Source of the DNA: DATAUD01 sp035511075
GTDB taxonomy: Bacteria > Verrucomicrobiota > Verrucomicrobiia > Limisphaerales > Palsa-1400
Length of the DNA: 64,000 nucleotides
NCBI GenBank assembly: GCA_035511075.1
Contig: DATKFW010000058.1
Coordinates: 11,492-75,491, forward strand
Direction of reading: 5' to 3'
Each line of letters starts with the position of its first letter. Position 1 is the first letter of the stretch. The notes beneath the pieces are model-generated. The model was not told where the DNA came from and ran no database searches. It was given only the letters and a program-made list of their open reading frames with translations. This document shows, one piece after another, positions 1 to 8,000 of the stretch. A program made the translations under genes and the position numbers.

Positions 1-2
1 TG

Positions 3-413
3 TTGGCGCGCGACACCAAAACCGGGAAGCAAAAGATCGTCGAAATGAAATCCGCCGTCGATGTCGCCGACGCCGCGGTGCAAAAGATGGTGGAAGAATC
101 CGTCGAACACGCCTTCCAGGACATGCGCGCGCGGCGGTGGATCGAAGCCAAAGTGCGCGCCGATGAAACATTGACGGCCGCACGCAAGGGATTGGCCGAT
201 TGCGCGGGCGAACTTGAGGCCACCTACAAGGAACAGGTGGAAGCCGCGATGAGACCGGTTGAAGAACTGATCGCAACCGAGACAGACGACGTCGACCCCG
301 CGCGCCTGAAAGCGGCGCTTGCCGCGCTGGACGAAGCGACCAAACCGCTGGCCCAACTGCTGATGGACAAAGCAATGGACGCGATGCTGCGGAAAAGAGG
401 ATTGATCAGTTAG
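3..413 (+). CDS. Hsp70-family chaperone, C-terminal fragment (HscA/DnaK-like)
   Basis: This is the last 136 codons of an Hsp70-type ATP-dependent chaperone; the ATPase domain lies upstream of the window, so the 5' end is missing and the first codon shown is not a real start. The fragment opens with the end of the substrate-binding beta-sandwich (ARDTKTGKQKIVEMK, comparable to the conserved segment with a TGK motif in DnaK) and continues as the helical lid. The run MVEESVEHAFQDMRARR is closer to HscA, the chaperone that acts on the iron-sulfur scaffold IscU, than to housekeeping DnaK, and the acidic disordered DnaK tail is absent. The subfamily is an inference, because no isc genes are visible here. 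Confidence 0.8.
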   Translation: MARDTKTGKQKIVEMKSAVDVADAAVQKMVEESVEHAFQDMRARRWIEAKVRADETLTAARKGLADCAGELEATYKEQVEAAMRPVEELIATETDDVDPARLKAALAALDEATKPLAQLLMDKAMDAMLRKRGLIS

Positions 414-454
414 CCGGGAGAAGCTTCGTCTACCCCCAGAGTTTAGACAAGCGT

Positions 455-1603
455 ATGATATCGCGATCGATTTGGAAGTTGCTGGTGCTTGCTGTCGGAG
501 GAGGAAACGCCAGCATTTCAAGCTTATGGCTGCTGAAACAGTTGCAGCAGAGTCATGGGCTTAACCCGGATATAACCGACCTGCTTTGCATGCTGCCTGA
601 CGGCGTCGATTACCACGCGTTGCTTCCGGCGACGATCGACGGCTTGTTTGAAGTGACGCCGGACTCCTACCGCACCATCGGGGGCGAACGGGTCAAACCA
701 TTTCCCGAACCAACCCTGGCTGGCCACAAGGGCGCGTTTAAGCTCCGCGCAGTTTATGGAGCCACGCTGGCGCGGGGAACGGTCGGATTCAGCCAGACGC
801 TTCATGAATTGGTTGAGCGGGAGAAGTATGATTTGTTGCTCGCCGTGGATGTGGGCGGGGGTTTCATCGCGACGGACGAAAACACGAAAATCCTCTCGCC
901 GTGGATGGATAGTTATGCGGCTTTCGCGCTGCAAAATCTGCACATCAACAAGGTGTGCCCGATCGAAGTGGCCGTGATGGGGCTTGGGACGGACGGGGAA
1001 TCGACCCCCGAGATGATCGAAAGCGCGCTTGCGCGGGCGCAACCGTATTCGGACGGGCTTCTGGAGGCGGCGTCGCTCGGCGAGGTCACGCGATTTTACC
1101 TGGACCTTGTGCGGCCCAAGCGACGGAGCCTGACCGGGGACCTGATGGTGGAAGCACTGTCCGGGCGGCTGAAGACTGATTATACCGTCGGCCGTTACTT
1201 CCATGTCCGGCAATGGATGGGAACGCACAAGTTTGTGGCGGAGCAAGCATTCCAGTTGGCCCCGCGTCATGCGGGAAAATATTACCTGTTGGACCGAATC
1301 GACCGAATCGGGAATCGATTCATGCGGCAATGCCAGAGCAGCCTTGAGTGGGTGCGGTTGACCCAGGACCCGCAGATGCGTTTTCAACATGAATTAGTCA
1401 ATCAAACGGTGGAGGGCGGGTTGATGGCAACCCCAAGCTGGCTGTTCCCGCCCGGGCAGCGCGAGGAGATTCTTGCCGCGGTAAAAAAGGCGCTCAAGAC
1501 GGGCCACTATGAGAGGGCCTTTGTTTATCCGCAGGATTACGAGCAGGTCGGCTCCAAGCGCACCGAGGGGAAGGTCATCGTGCTGCAATTCATAACGCAG
1601 TAG
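455..1603 (+). CDS. DUF1152-like protein of unknown function
   Basis: A 382-residue soluble protein without signal peptide or membrane segment. Two glycine-rich motifs, AVGGGNAS near residue 14 and LAVDVGGGFIA near residue 130, resemble the nucleotide-binding-like loops of the DUF1152 family, which has no established function. The ATG at 455 lies 42 bases after the chaperone stop in the same direction and no Shine-Dalgarno sequence is obvious. The length is somewhat above the roughly 300 residues I associate with that family. A reader should treat it as a conserved hypothetical protein; family membership is judged by eye from the two motifs and the overall alpha/beta character. Confidence 0.55.
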   Translation: MISRSIWKLLVLAVGGGNASISSLWLLKQLQQSHGLNPDITDLLCMLPDGVDYHALLPATIDGLFEVTPDSYRTIGGERVKPFPEPTLAGHKGAFKLRAVYGATLARGTVGFSQTLHELVEREKYDLLLAVDVGGGFIATDENTKILSPWMDSYAAFALQNLHINKVCPIEVAVMGLGTDGESTPEMIESALARAQPYSDGLLEAASLGEVTRFYLDLVRPKRRSLTGDLMVEALSGRLKTDYTVGRYFHVRQWMGTHKFVAEQAFQLAPRHAGKYYLLDRIDRIGNRFMRQCQSSLEWVRLTQDPQMRFQHELVNQTVEGGLMATPSWLFPPGQREEILAAVKKALKTGHYERAFVYPQDYEQVGSKRTEGKVIVLQFITQ

Positions 1604-1664
1604 CGTCTTGAGTTCCCTAGGACGGTGTGGCTCTGAACCGGAATGATGCAGTTAAAGAACTGAA

Positions 1665-1687
1665 TTTTGACAGGATTAACAGGATGG
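1665..1687. repeat. Short direct repeat (ACAGGAT twice)
   Basis: The sequence reads TTTTGACAGGATTAACAGG followed by ATGG, so ACAGGAT occurs twice, 9 bases apart. Similar CAGGATTAACAGGAT strings recur in intergenic DNA of several environmental bacterial genomes, in my recollection; that background is not testable here. It could be a remnant of a dispersed repeat. Confidence 0.35.
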
Positions 1688-1831
1688 AAAAAAGATGTGG
1701 CATGAGAAGTAAATCCACACCGTTTGAGGAGAGCTTCGTGAGCCGTAATTCATGCTGTTCATCCGTCTCAAAATCGTCCTATCATGTTCGTCGACTGCAT
1801 GTATGGAAGACGCTCGATTTTTCACCGCGAA

Positions 1832-1848
1832 GCGGCCAAATTGGCCGC
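1832..1848. promoter_or_regulatory. Perfect palindrome, possible operator
   Basis: GCGGCCAA-A-TTGGCCGC is an 8-bp perfect inverted repeat around one central base, 55 bases upstream of the start at 1904. With no room for an RNA loop it suits a dimeric DNA-binding protein better than a terminator. The binding factor is unknown. Confidence 0.35.
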
Positions 1849-1903
1849 ATGACCGATTCGGTTTTAGCAAGCGAACTGGCTGTCGCCTAAAAGAGAGCCG
1901 AAG

Positions 1904-2350
1904 ATGAGCCAATACGCCGCACTCTATCAAAATGCCGGCGACCAAGTGGTCGCATGGTTGTTGGTCGCGTTGTGGATTCTTTTTGCGTGTGGCGTGCGGA
2001 AAAGATTGCCGGAATCTGTTCCCTCGGAGGAATATCTCGTTGCCGCATCCCGGGCGCTATTCTTGCTCTGTCTCGCTGTTGGCGGCATTTTTCTCGTTGG
2101 TCTTGTCTTCCTGGCATGGCTGAAAATTTCTTCGGGATTTTGGTTTGTTTGGGAGCTTTTCTTTCTGATGAGCGTCATTACCGCTTTTTGGGTCGCGCCT
2201 GTGCTGGCAGTCTTCTTTCTGGGTTGGGCGTTAGTCGCCAGGAAGCGGTTTCGCCATAGTCCGCGCCCGCTGAGGATGGCATCTCTTAGTCTTGCCGGTG
2301 TTGTTGCCGATGTTTTGTTGTATTATGCGTTTGCAGGGTCCATCGGCTAA
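1904..2350 (+). CDS. Small multi-pass membrane protein, unknown function
   Basis: A 148-residue protein with about four hydrophobic segments (roughly residues 16-32, 48-71, 80-107 and 126-145) separated by short basic loops, so an integral inner-membrane protein. I do not recognise a family. The ATG at 1904 is preceded by a purine-rich AAGAGAGCCGAAG that can serve as ribosome-binding site, which supports this start. The next gene begins 79 bases after its stop. The pair might be co-transcribed, although the possible recombination-site core at 2411 lies between them. Confidence 0.65.
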   Translation: MSQYAALYQNAGDQVVAWLLVALWILFACGVRKRLPESVPSEEYLVAASRALFLLCLAVGGIFLVGLVFLAWLKISSGFWFVWELFFLMSVITAFWVAPVLAVFFLGWALVARKRFRHSPRPLRMASLSLAGVVADVLLYYAFAGSIG

Positions 2351-2410
2351 TCTTTCCTCCGGCAAATATGACGAAATTGAAAACCCATTGCATTGGTCCG
2401 TGAAACTTTT

Positions 2411-2418
2411 GTTAGGCC
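2411..2418. repeat. GTTAGGCC, left arm of inverted repeat framing the aspartic protease gene
   Basis: GTTAGGC fits the integron attC core consensus GTTRRRY. It lies 12 bases before the ATG at 2430. The exact reverse complement GGCCTAAC is found at 3639-3646, 18 bases after the stop codon. No complete attC palindrome is present upstream of this core (no RYYYAAC partner in the preceding 75 bases), so cassette origin is a hypothesis. Confidence 0.4.
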
Positions 2419-2429
2419 ACGTGAGGGTT

Positions 2430-3620
2430 ATGACGTGTTTTCACATTTTTCTATTTATATTGGTCTTTGCGTTCGTCTCGGCCCTCCCGATGCCAGCGGT
2501 AGCGCAGACATCCGCCGTTATTCCGGCGACCGAACTGCCCGCCGACGTGACGATCAATAAAGATGCCGGTCGCGGAAATTTGTTGTTTGTGACGCTTCGC
2601 TTGGAAAGCGGCGAAAAGTTGCCGTTTTTTCTGGATACCGGCTCGACGTTTACTTCGTTCGACAAATCGCTCGAATCCAAATTGGGAAAGCGGCTTGGCG
2701 GAGCGGATTTATCCGGCTGGGGTGTTACAAAAAAAGCTAAAGGCTATGCAGCGCCCAAGCTCTATTTGGGAGACACACTGCTGACAACCGGCAGCCGCGT
2801 CTATATCGGCGATTTCAAACAGTTGTGCTCTCAAACCTGCCGTCTTGTCATGGGAGTTCTCGGCATGGACTGTTTGCGCCACTATTGCGTCCAACTGGAT
2901 TTTGAAGCTGGGAAGATGCGTTTTTTGGATTCTGACCACATGGATGCCGCACTGCTTGGAAAAGCCTTTCCACTTGTGTTTCGCAAGGGCTGCCCATTTA
3001 TGCGGCAAAGCAGCCTTGTCGGAGGAGAAGGCACTAATTTACTAGTGGATGCCGGCTATCGCGGTGACGGTGCATTGGAGTCGGGGCTTTTTCGGCGGGA
3101 AATCCAGGAGTTGCAATCTGAAGGGAAAGCCATTCACGGCCAGCATGCCGGACGTGTCTGGTTTTCAAATTGCGTTTGGAACGGTGAAATCTACACGAAT
3201 CTTTTACTCGGAGATGGAGGAACAAATTTTTCAAAAGGGCAAGGCGGGAACGAGATGGGATTGAGATTCCTGGCGCGGCATCTTGTCACCTTTGATTTTC
3301 CAAGACAGATGATGTATCTCAAACAGACAAGTGCCGGTCCACTGAGTGATGAAAACACCGAAGCAGCAACAGAATTCCTAAAAGCCTTGAAGGGAAAAGG
3401 CCAACTGCCCGGCTGGTCAACGAATGATGAAGGAACGATTTATCTTGAGCCATATCCCGACTTTGAAGCATTCGACGGCCAGAAAAATGGTGATTCATCC
3501 ACCTATCATTACAAAGTTGCACGGGCCTCCGGAGGTCCTTGGAAGTTGCAAAAAGCGTGGCGAGCAAATCAAAACGGGAGCACGATTGAAGAGTATCCAG
3601 TCCCATCAAGTTTTGAATAA
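2430..3620 (+). CDS. Secreted aspartic-protease-like protein (clan AA)
   Basis: A 396-residue protein with a clear signal peptide (MTCFHIFLFILVFAFVSAL, cleavage near AVAQ), so exported. FFLDTGSTFTSFD puts the catalytic aspartate motif DTG at D69; a second, degenerate DAG motif (LLVDAGYRGDG, D207) stands where the second lobe of pepsin-like or tandem retropepsin-like enzymes carries its aspartate. The frame is open further upstream to 2292, but only the ATG at 2430 gives a leader peptide and avoids overlap with the preceding gene. The C-terminal 70 residues match nothing I recognise. The exact inverted octamers on both sides, close to start and stop, suggest it may once have moved as a unit. 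Substrate unknown. Confidence 0.75.
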   Translation: MTCFHIFLFILVFAFVSALPMPAVAQTSAVIPATELPADVTINKDAGRGNLLFVTLRLESGEKLPFFLDTGSTFTSFDKSLESKLGKRLGGADLSGWGVTKKAKGYAAPKLYLGDTLLTTGSRVYIGDFKQLCSQTCRLVMGVLGMDCLRHYCVQLDFEAGKMRFLDSDHMDAALLGKAFPLVFRKGCPFMRQSSLVGGEGTNLLVDAGYRGDGALESGLFRREIQELQSEGKAIHGQHAGRVWFSNCVWNGEIYTNLLLGDGGTNFSKGQGGNEMGLRFLARHLVTFDFPRQMMYLKQTSAGPLSDENTEAATEFLKALKGKGQLPGWSTNDEGTIYLEPYPDFEAFDGQKNGDSSTYHYKVARASGGPWKLQKAWRANQNGSTIEEYPVPSSFE

Positions 3621-3638
3621 GGGCCATGAAAAATAATT

Positions 3639-3685
3639 GGCCTAACAAGTGGCTGGAATCAGTCGGCAGCGGCGCTGTCGCAGGA
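3639..3685 (+). other. attC-like half-site downstream of the aspartic protease gene
   Basis: GGCCTAACAAGTGGCTGG starts with GCCTAAC, a match to the attC R'' consensus RYYYAAC, and continues with AACAAGT and a G/C-rich stretch as seen in the left arm of many attC sites. No GTTRRRY right arm follows within about 150 bases, so at best this is a truncated site. The rest of the interval to 3898 holds no convincing gene. Confidence 0.35.
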
Positions 3686-3898
3686 AACTGAAAAGCCTTT
3701 GTCAGCATTAAGAAACCTGAGACGAATAAAGCGCCTCAAGGTGGCCCGTTTTAATTCGCCCCTGACTGGCTGGTTTTGAAGTGGCCGGTGACAATGATTT
3801 TGTCCAATATTTGTCGCAAGCATCTTCCAATGAATAAGACGCCGCTGGAGCCGACTACTCCGAGCAGAGCTATCATTATGTTATAGCGTGGATTTTTC

Positions 3899-4408
3899 TC
3901 ATGCGGGACTTTGACTTGATGCCGCCATTTGGGATAGATGCCCGGCAAGACGTTCCAAGGTCTGTTTCCCGCCTTCTATCGCACCGAATTCCCTTGCCAC
4001 AAAGTCGCGTTCCTCCGCGGACGGGAAAACCATCCGGAGGGTCAGGCGCATCTTGTCCGCAGCCAGCGCGTCAAACGACCATGTCGCCACAAAGCTCGCG
4101 CCCGGGCCGCCTTCCCGTCCGCCGCCGTGCGAATAAACGAGGCGCACTGGCTTCACCACCTCGGTGAAAACGCTTCTATTCGGATAATTCGCGCCGTCCG
4201 GCCCGTGCATGACGTGCTGCCAAATTCCGCCGGGACGCACGTCCATTGTTTCAATCGTGGTGCTGAAGCCATTCGGCCCCCACCAGTTCACGACGTGTTT
4301 TGGATTTGTCAACGCCTCCCAAACCAGTTCGCGAGAGGCATTGAATTCTCTCGATAGGACGATTTCGCGCTCTGGCGCAGATTCATTCAGGCTATTTTGT
4401 TCTGTCAT
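3899..4408 (-). CDS. SRPBCC/AHSA1-family protein
   Basis: A 169-residue soluble protein of the START/Bet v 1-like SRPBCC fold, AHSA1 branch. Diagnostic pieces are the N-terminal strand IVLSREFNASRELVWEALT, then VNWWGPNGF and the central RPGGIW; the usual length for the family is 140-170. Such proteins form a deep ligand-binding cavity; the ligand is not predictable. The start ATG lies inside the 3' end of the ArsR-type regulator gene (17-base overlap), so the two are translated from one mRNA. ArsR plus AHSA1 is a very common two-gene operon in which the regulator is thought to control the pair. Confidence 0.85.
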   Translation of the reverse strand: MTEQNSLNESAPEREIVLSREFNASRELVWEALTNPKHVVNWWGPNGFSTTIETMDVRPGGIWQHVMHGPDGANYPNRSVFTEVVKPVRLVYSHGGGREGGPGASFVATWSFDALAADKMRLTLRMVFPSAEERDFVAREFGAIEGGKQTLERLAGHLSQMAASSQSPA

Positions 4409-4736
4409 GTTTCCTTTCCTTTGATTGCATTTCTTTTAAGTATTCTTCCAAACGGTCAAAGCTGCCCTCCCAAAATTGGCGGTATCCATCCGCCCAATCA
4501 GCCACGCTCTTGATCGCACCGGGAACGAGTGTGCAGAGATGTTCGCGCCCCCTTCGTTTTTTGGTGATCAAGCGAGACCGTTCCAAGCAAGCCAGGTGTT
4601 TTGAAACGGCCTGCTGTGTCATTTGAAACGGCCTGGCAATCTCGTTCACAGTGGCCGGCCCTGCTGTCAGGCGTTCCAATACCCTCCTGCGCGTCGGATC
4701 AGACAAGGCGGCAAATGTTGAACTGAGTTTATCCAC
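4392..4736 (-). CDS. ArsR-family transcriptional regulator
   Basis: A 114-residue winged-helix repressor-type protein. Residues 8-20 (FAALSDPTRRRVL) are the classic ArsR N-terminal signature and the helix-turn-helix covers about residues 28-64 (EIARPFQMTQQAVSKHL then ERSRLI). The metal-binding CxC motif of ArsR/SmtB is absent, which fits the SRPBCC-linked subgroup rather than a metal sensor. Translation appears to begin at a GTG (4736). The start codon overlaps a 16-base palindrome, so binding of the protein to its own operator would block transcription at the very start of the operon. Autoregulation is inferred from that geometry. Confidence 0.85.
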   Translation of the reverse strand: MDKLSSTFAALSDPTRRRVLERLTAGPATVNEIARPFQMTQQAVSKHLACLERSRLITKKRRGREHLCTLVPGAIKSVADWADGYRQFWEGSFDRLEEYLKEMQSKERKHDRTK

Positions 4737-4750
4737 AACCTAAAGGTTGT
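4735..4750. promoter_or_regulatory. Palindromic operator at the ArsR start codon
   Basis: ACAACCT-AA-AGGTTGT is a perfect 7-bp inverted repeat with a two-base centre. It overlaps the GTG start of the ArsR gene and is followed by an A/T-rich stretch (ATATATTT) that could contain the promoter -10 region on the minus strand. Size and symmetry fit a winged-helix dimer site. Confidence 0.55.
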
Positions 4751-5009
4751 ATATATTTCCGAAGAAGTCAAGGCGGATTTAGTGGAAAATGCGGAATGGC
4801 GAAGGGAGCGTCGTTTGGTCGCCGGTGTCGGGGAGTGAAAGCTTTGAGGCGGGCCAAGGGTGGCAGCTTCTTGGAAAAATGGCTCCGGTTCGCCGCGCGA
4901 GGGGACGCCGCCTGTATCGACCGAGCAAGGGGTACCGCGGGTTTCGGGGGGCAAATTTTCATTATCAAATTGCGTCCTGGGGGAATACCCGACAAAATGC
5001 CGGCCACGA
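4751..5009. other. Divergent intergenic region, possible dispersed repeat
   Basis: Separates the minus-strand ArsR pair from the plus-strand giant gene. Several frames are open through it (one back to 4860 in frame with the giant gene), yet none carries a signal peptide or motif. Its G-rich, coding-like yet functionless character suggests a dispersed repeat element; I could not find a second copy inside the window. The promoter of the giant gene should lie here. Confidence 0.4.
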
Positions 5010-8000
5010 ATGAAATCCCTTGCCCTTGTTGCAATTGCGTCGATTGGTCTGGCGGCCTTATCCGCTTCGGGGCAGTCCGGCGCTTTGACCCACCGTTACA
5101 GTTTCACCGTCGATGCCAGCGATTCGGTCGGCGGCGCCAACGGCACCCTGAATGGCGGGGCGACGATAGGGGGCGGCGCTTTGACGCTCAACGGCGTCAA
5201 TGGGTTCGTCAGTCTGCCACCCAGCCTGGTTTCCAACTACACCTCGATCACCATCGAGACCTGGGTGACTGACAACGGCAGCGGGGGTTGGGCGCGCATT
5301 TTCGATTTTGGCAACAACACCGGCGGCGCGGGAGAACAGGGCACCGGCACACAGTATATGTTCCTGTCGTTGCCGGCGGGCACGGGCAATCTGCGCGGCG
5401 CTTACACTATCGCAGGAAATGGCGCGGAGCAAATCATGCAATGGCCCAACGACGGACGTCCGGCGGTGGGACACAAGACGCACATTGTTTGGGCGACAGA
5501 CGGAAACACGTCTCTGGGAACGTTGTATGCGGACAATGTGTTGGTCGCAAGCAACGTGGCGATGACCATCACTCCCGCGGCAATCGGGGCCACGGAGAAT
5601 GACTGGATCGGCCGCTCCCAATGGACGGGGGACGCCTATTTCGACGGTTCGTTTGACGAGTTCCGCATTTACAATTTTGCGTTGTCGGCGGCGCAAGTTC
5701 AGGATGACTTCCAACTGGGTCCGAATGCGCCCGCGCCGCTCGGCATTGTGACTGCCTCCCCGTCAAGCACCGTCAATGTCGCGTCAACCGTCACGTTCAA
5801 CGTCGCCACCACGGGCATGCCGCCGCTTCAGTTCCAGTGGCGCAGAGGCGGCTTCGCCATACCGGGGGCCACCGCACGTTCGCTGGTATTGACAAACGTT
5901 TCCACCGCCGCGGCGGGCCTCTACGATGTGATTGTCAGCAATAGTTTTGGCTCCAGCAACAGTCCGCTGGTCTCCCTTAGCGTCGTTGAGACCAACCAGA
6001 TTCCGGCCGGCGGCATGACCCATCGTTACACCTTCAATGACGGCACCGCCAATGACTCTGTGGGCAATGCCAACGGCACGCTTGTGGGCGGCGCAACGGT
6101 CAGCAACGGGCAACTTGTGATCCCCAACACGACTGACGCGGCGCCCGCGACAGACTATCTTCAATTGCCCGCGGGCATTATCACAAACGACGCGGCGGTA
6201 ACAGTGGAGGCGTGGGCGACGATCGCTCCGAACCAATATACCTGGGCCAATCTGTTCGATTTTGGCAACCAGGATGCCGACGGCGATTCCGAGTACGATA
6301 TTCACCTTTGTGTTCACTCCAGCGACAACGCGACGATCGCCGGGATTTCGGATTCGGACAACGCCAATGTTGATTATCAATACATTGACCTCGGAGGGGG
6401 AAGCAGCCTGGACAGCCGCAGCAACATGGATATCACGACAGTATTCGACCCCCCGGCCGGTTACATCGCTGTTTACACCAATGGCGTCCTGGCTGGCGCC
6501 ATTAGCAACGTGACCATTCAAATGTCGGGTGTCCAGGACGTCCGCAACATCATTGGAGCGGACAACTGGCCCGACCCCGGCCTGCAAGGGTCCATCAACG
6601 AGTTCCGCATCTACAACTTCGCGCTTTCGCCGGCGCAGATTCAGGGTGACTTCCAACAGGGTCCCAACGTGGCCTTGCCCATCGGCATCGTGACCGTTTC
6701 ACCTTCAAGCACGGTGTATGCGGGGGAGACGGTGACGTTCAATGTTACAACCACCGGCATTCCGCCATTCCAGTATCAATGGCGGTCGAACACGGTGAAC
6801 ATCGCTGGAGCCACCAACAGCGCGCTGGTATTGACCAACGTCGCTACCACGGCTTCCGGTAGTTACGACGTGGTCATCGACAGCAGCGCAGGTTCAACCA
6901 ATAGTCCGCCAATTACTTTGACGGTCACACCGGCCTCCGCGCCGACCTTCGCGACGGAACCGACGCCAGCGGCGCTCACGAATTACGTCGGGGGTTTTGC
7001 GGCGTTCTCGGCGATAGTGGCCGGCAGCCCGCCGATAACGCTACAATGGCAGTTCGAGGGAACCAACATTCCCGGCGCGACGGGCAGCCAACTGGTCTTG
7101 GGCAACCTTTCAGCCAGCGACGCCGGCTCCTACACATTAACCGCTTCAAACCCATACGGCACCAACGTCAGCACGGCGGCCGCGCTCACGGTTCTGCCGG
7201 CCGCGCCATTGGTCCCTGTGCTGACGTATCACTATGATAATTCCCGCTCCGCGGCCAATACGAACGAATCCGTGCTGATCCCGAGCATTGTCAATACCAA
7301 CAATTTTGGGCTATTGTGGAGCTACGCGGTGGACGGCTATGTCTATACGCAGGCGTTGTATGTTCCCAATGTGAACATACCCGGGTTAGGCCTCCATAAC
7401 GTTATCTATATCGGGACCGAGAATGACTCGGTTTATGCCCTGGACGCCGATAGCAACACGGGGGCCAATGGCGGCGTGCTCTGGCACACAACCCTCGGAG
7501 TTACGCCCCTGAGCAACAATGGTGAATTTGGCAACCGCTATGGCCCAACGTATGGGGACATCGTGCCGGAGGTGGGCATCACGGGGACTCCGGTCATTGA
7601 CCTTGTTACCGGAACGATTTATGTGGATGTTTTCACACGCGAGGTAGGGGCCACGAGCACCAATTATTATCACCGCATCCATGCGTTGAACATCACGAAC
7701 GGCGTGGAACAATCCAACAGTCCCAGTGTGGTTGCCGCGACGTACCCGGGGACGGGAGTTGGCGGGAACGGCTCGGTGCTGACATTTAATCCGGAAGAAC
7801 ACAATGAACGATCCGCGCTGACTCTGGCCGGCGGAATACTTTATGTCGGCTACGCGGGCTATGGCGATACCGATCCCTATCACGGTTGGCTCTTCGGCTT
7901 CAGCACCACCAACCTCAAGATGTTGCCAGACCATATTTTCAACACCACGCCAAACGCTACTCAAGCGGCTTTTGGCGCCCATGCCGGCGAAGGGGGAATG

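Larger units (their letters stand above)
1604..1903. other. Intergenic region with two short repeats, no convincing gene
   Basis: Between the DUF1152-like gene and the small membrane-protein gene. A short open frame at 1627-1890 gives a composition unlike a real protein and has no recognisable motif. The region holds a CAGGAT direct repeat near 1670 and a perfect palindrome at 1832-1848; both are listed separately. Any promoter for the membrane-protein gene should lie here, but I cannot pick one with confidence. Confidence 0.6.

Noticed and set aside
1627..1890. Possible 87-residue protein
   Set aside because: Composition is unlike a real protein, no ribosome-binding site, no motif, and it contains the repeat and palindrome of the intergenic region.
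3751..3948. Possible 65-residue minus-strand protein with one hydrophobic segment
   Set aside because: It overlaps the end of the SRPBCC gene and has no recognisable family or good start. A small membrane peptide cannot be excluded but is unsupported.
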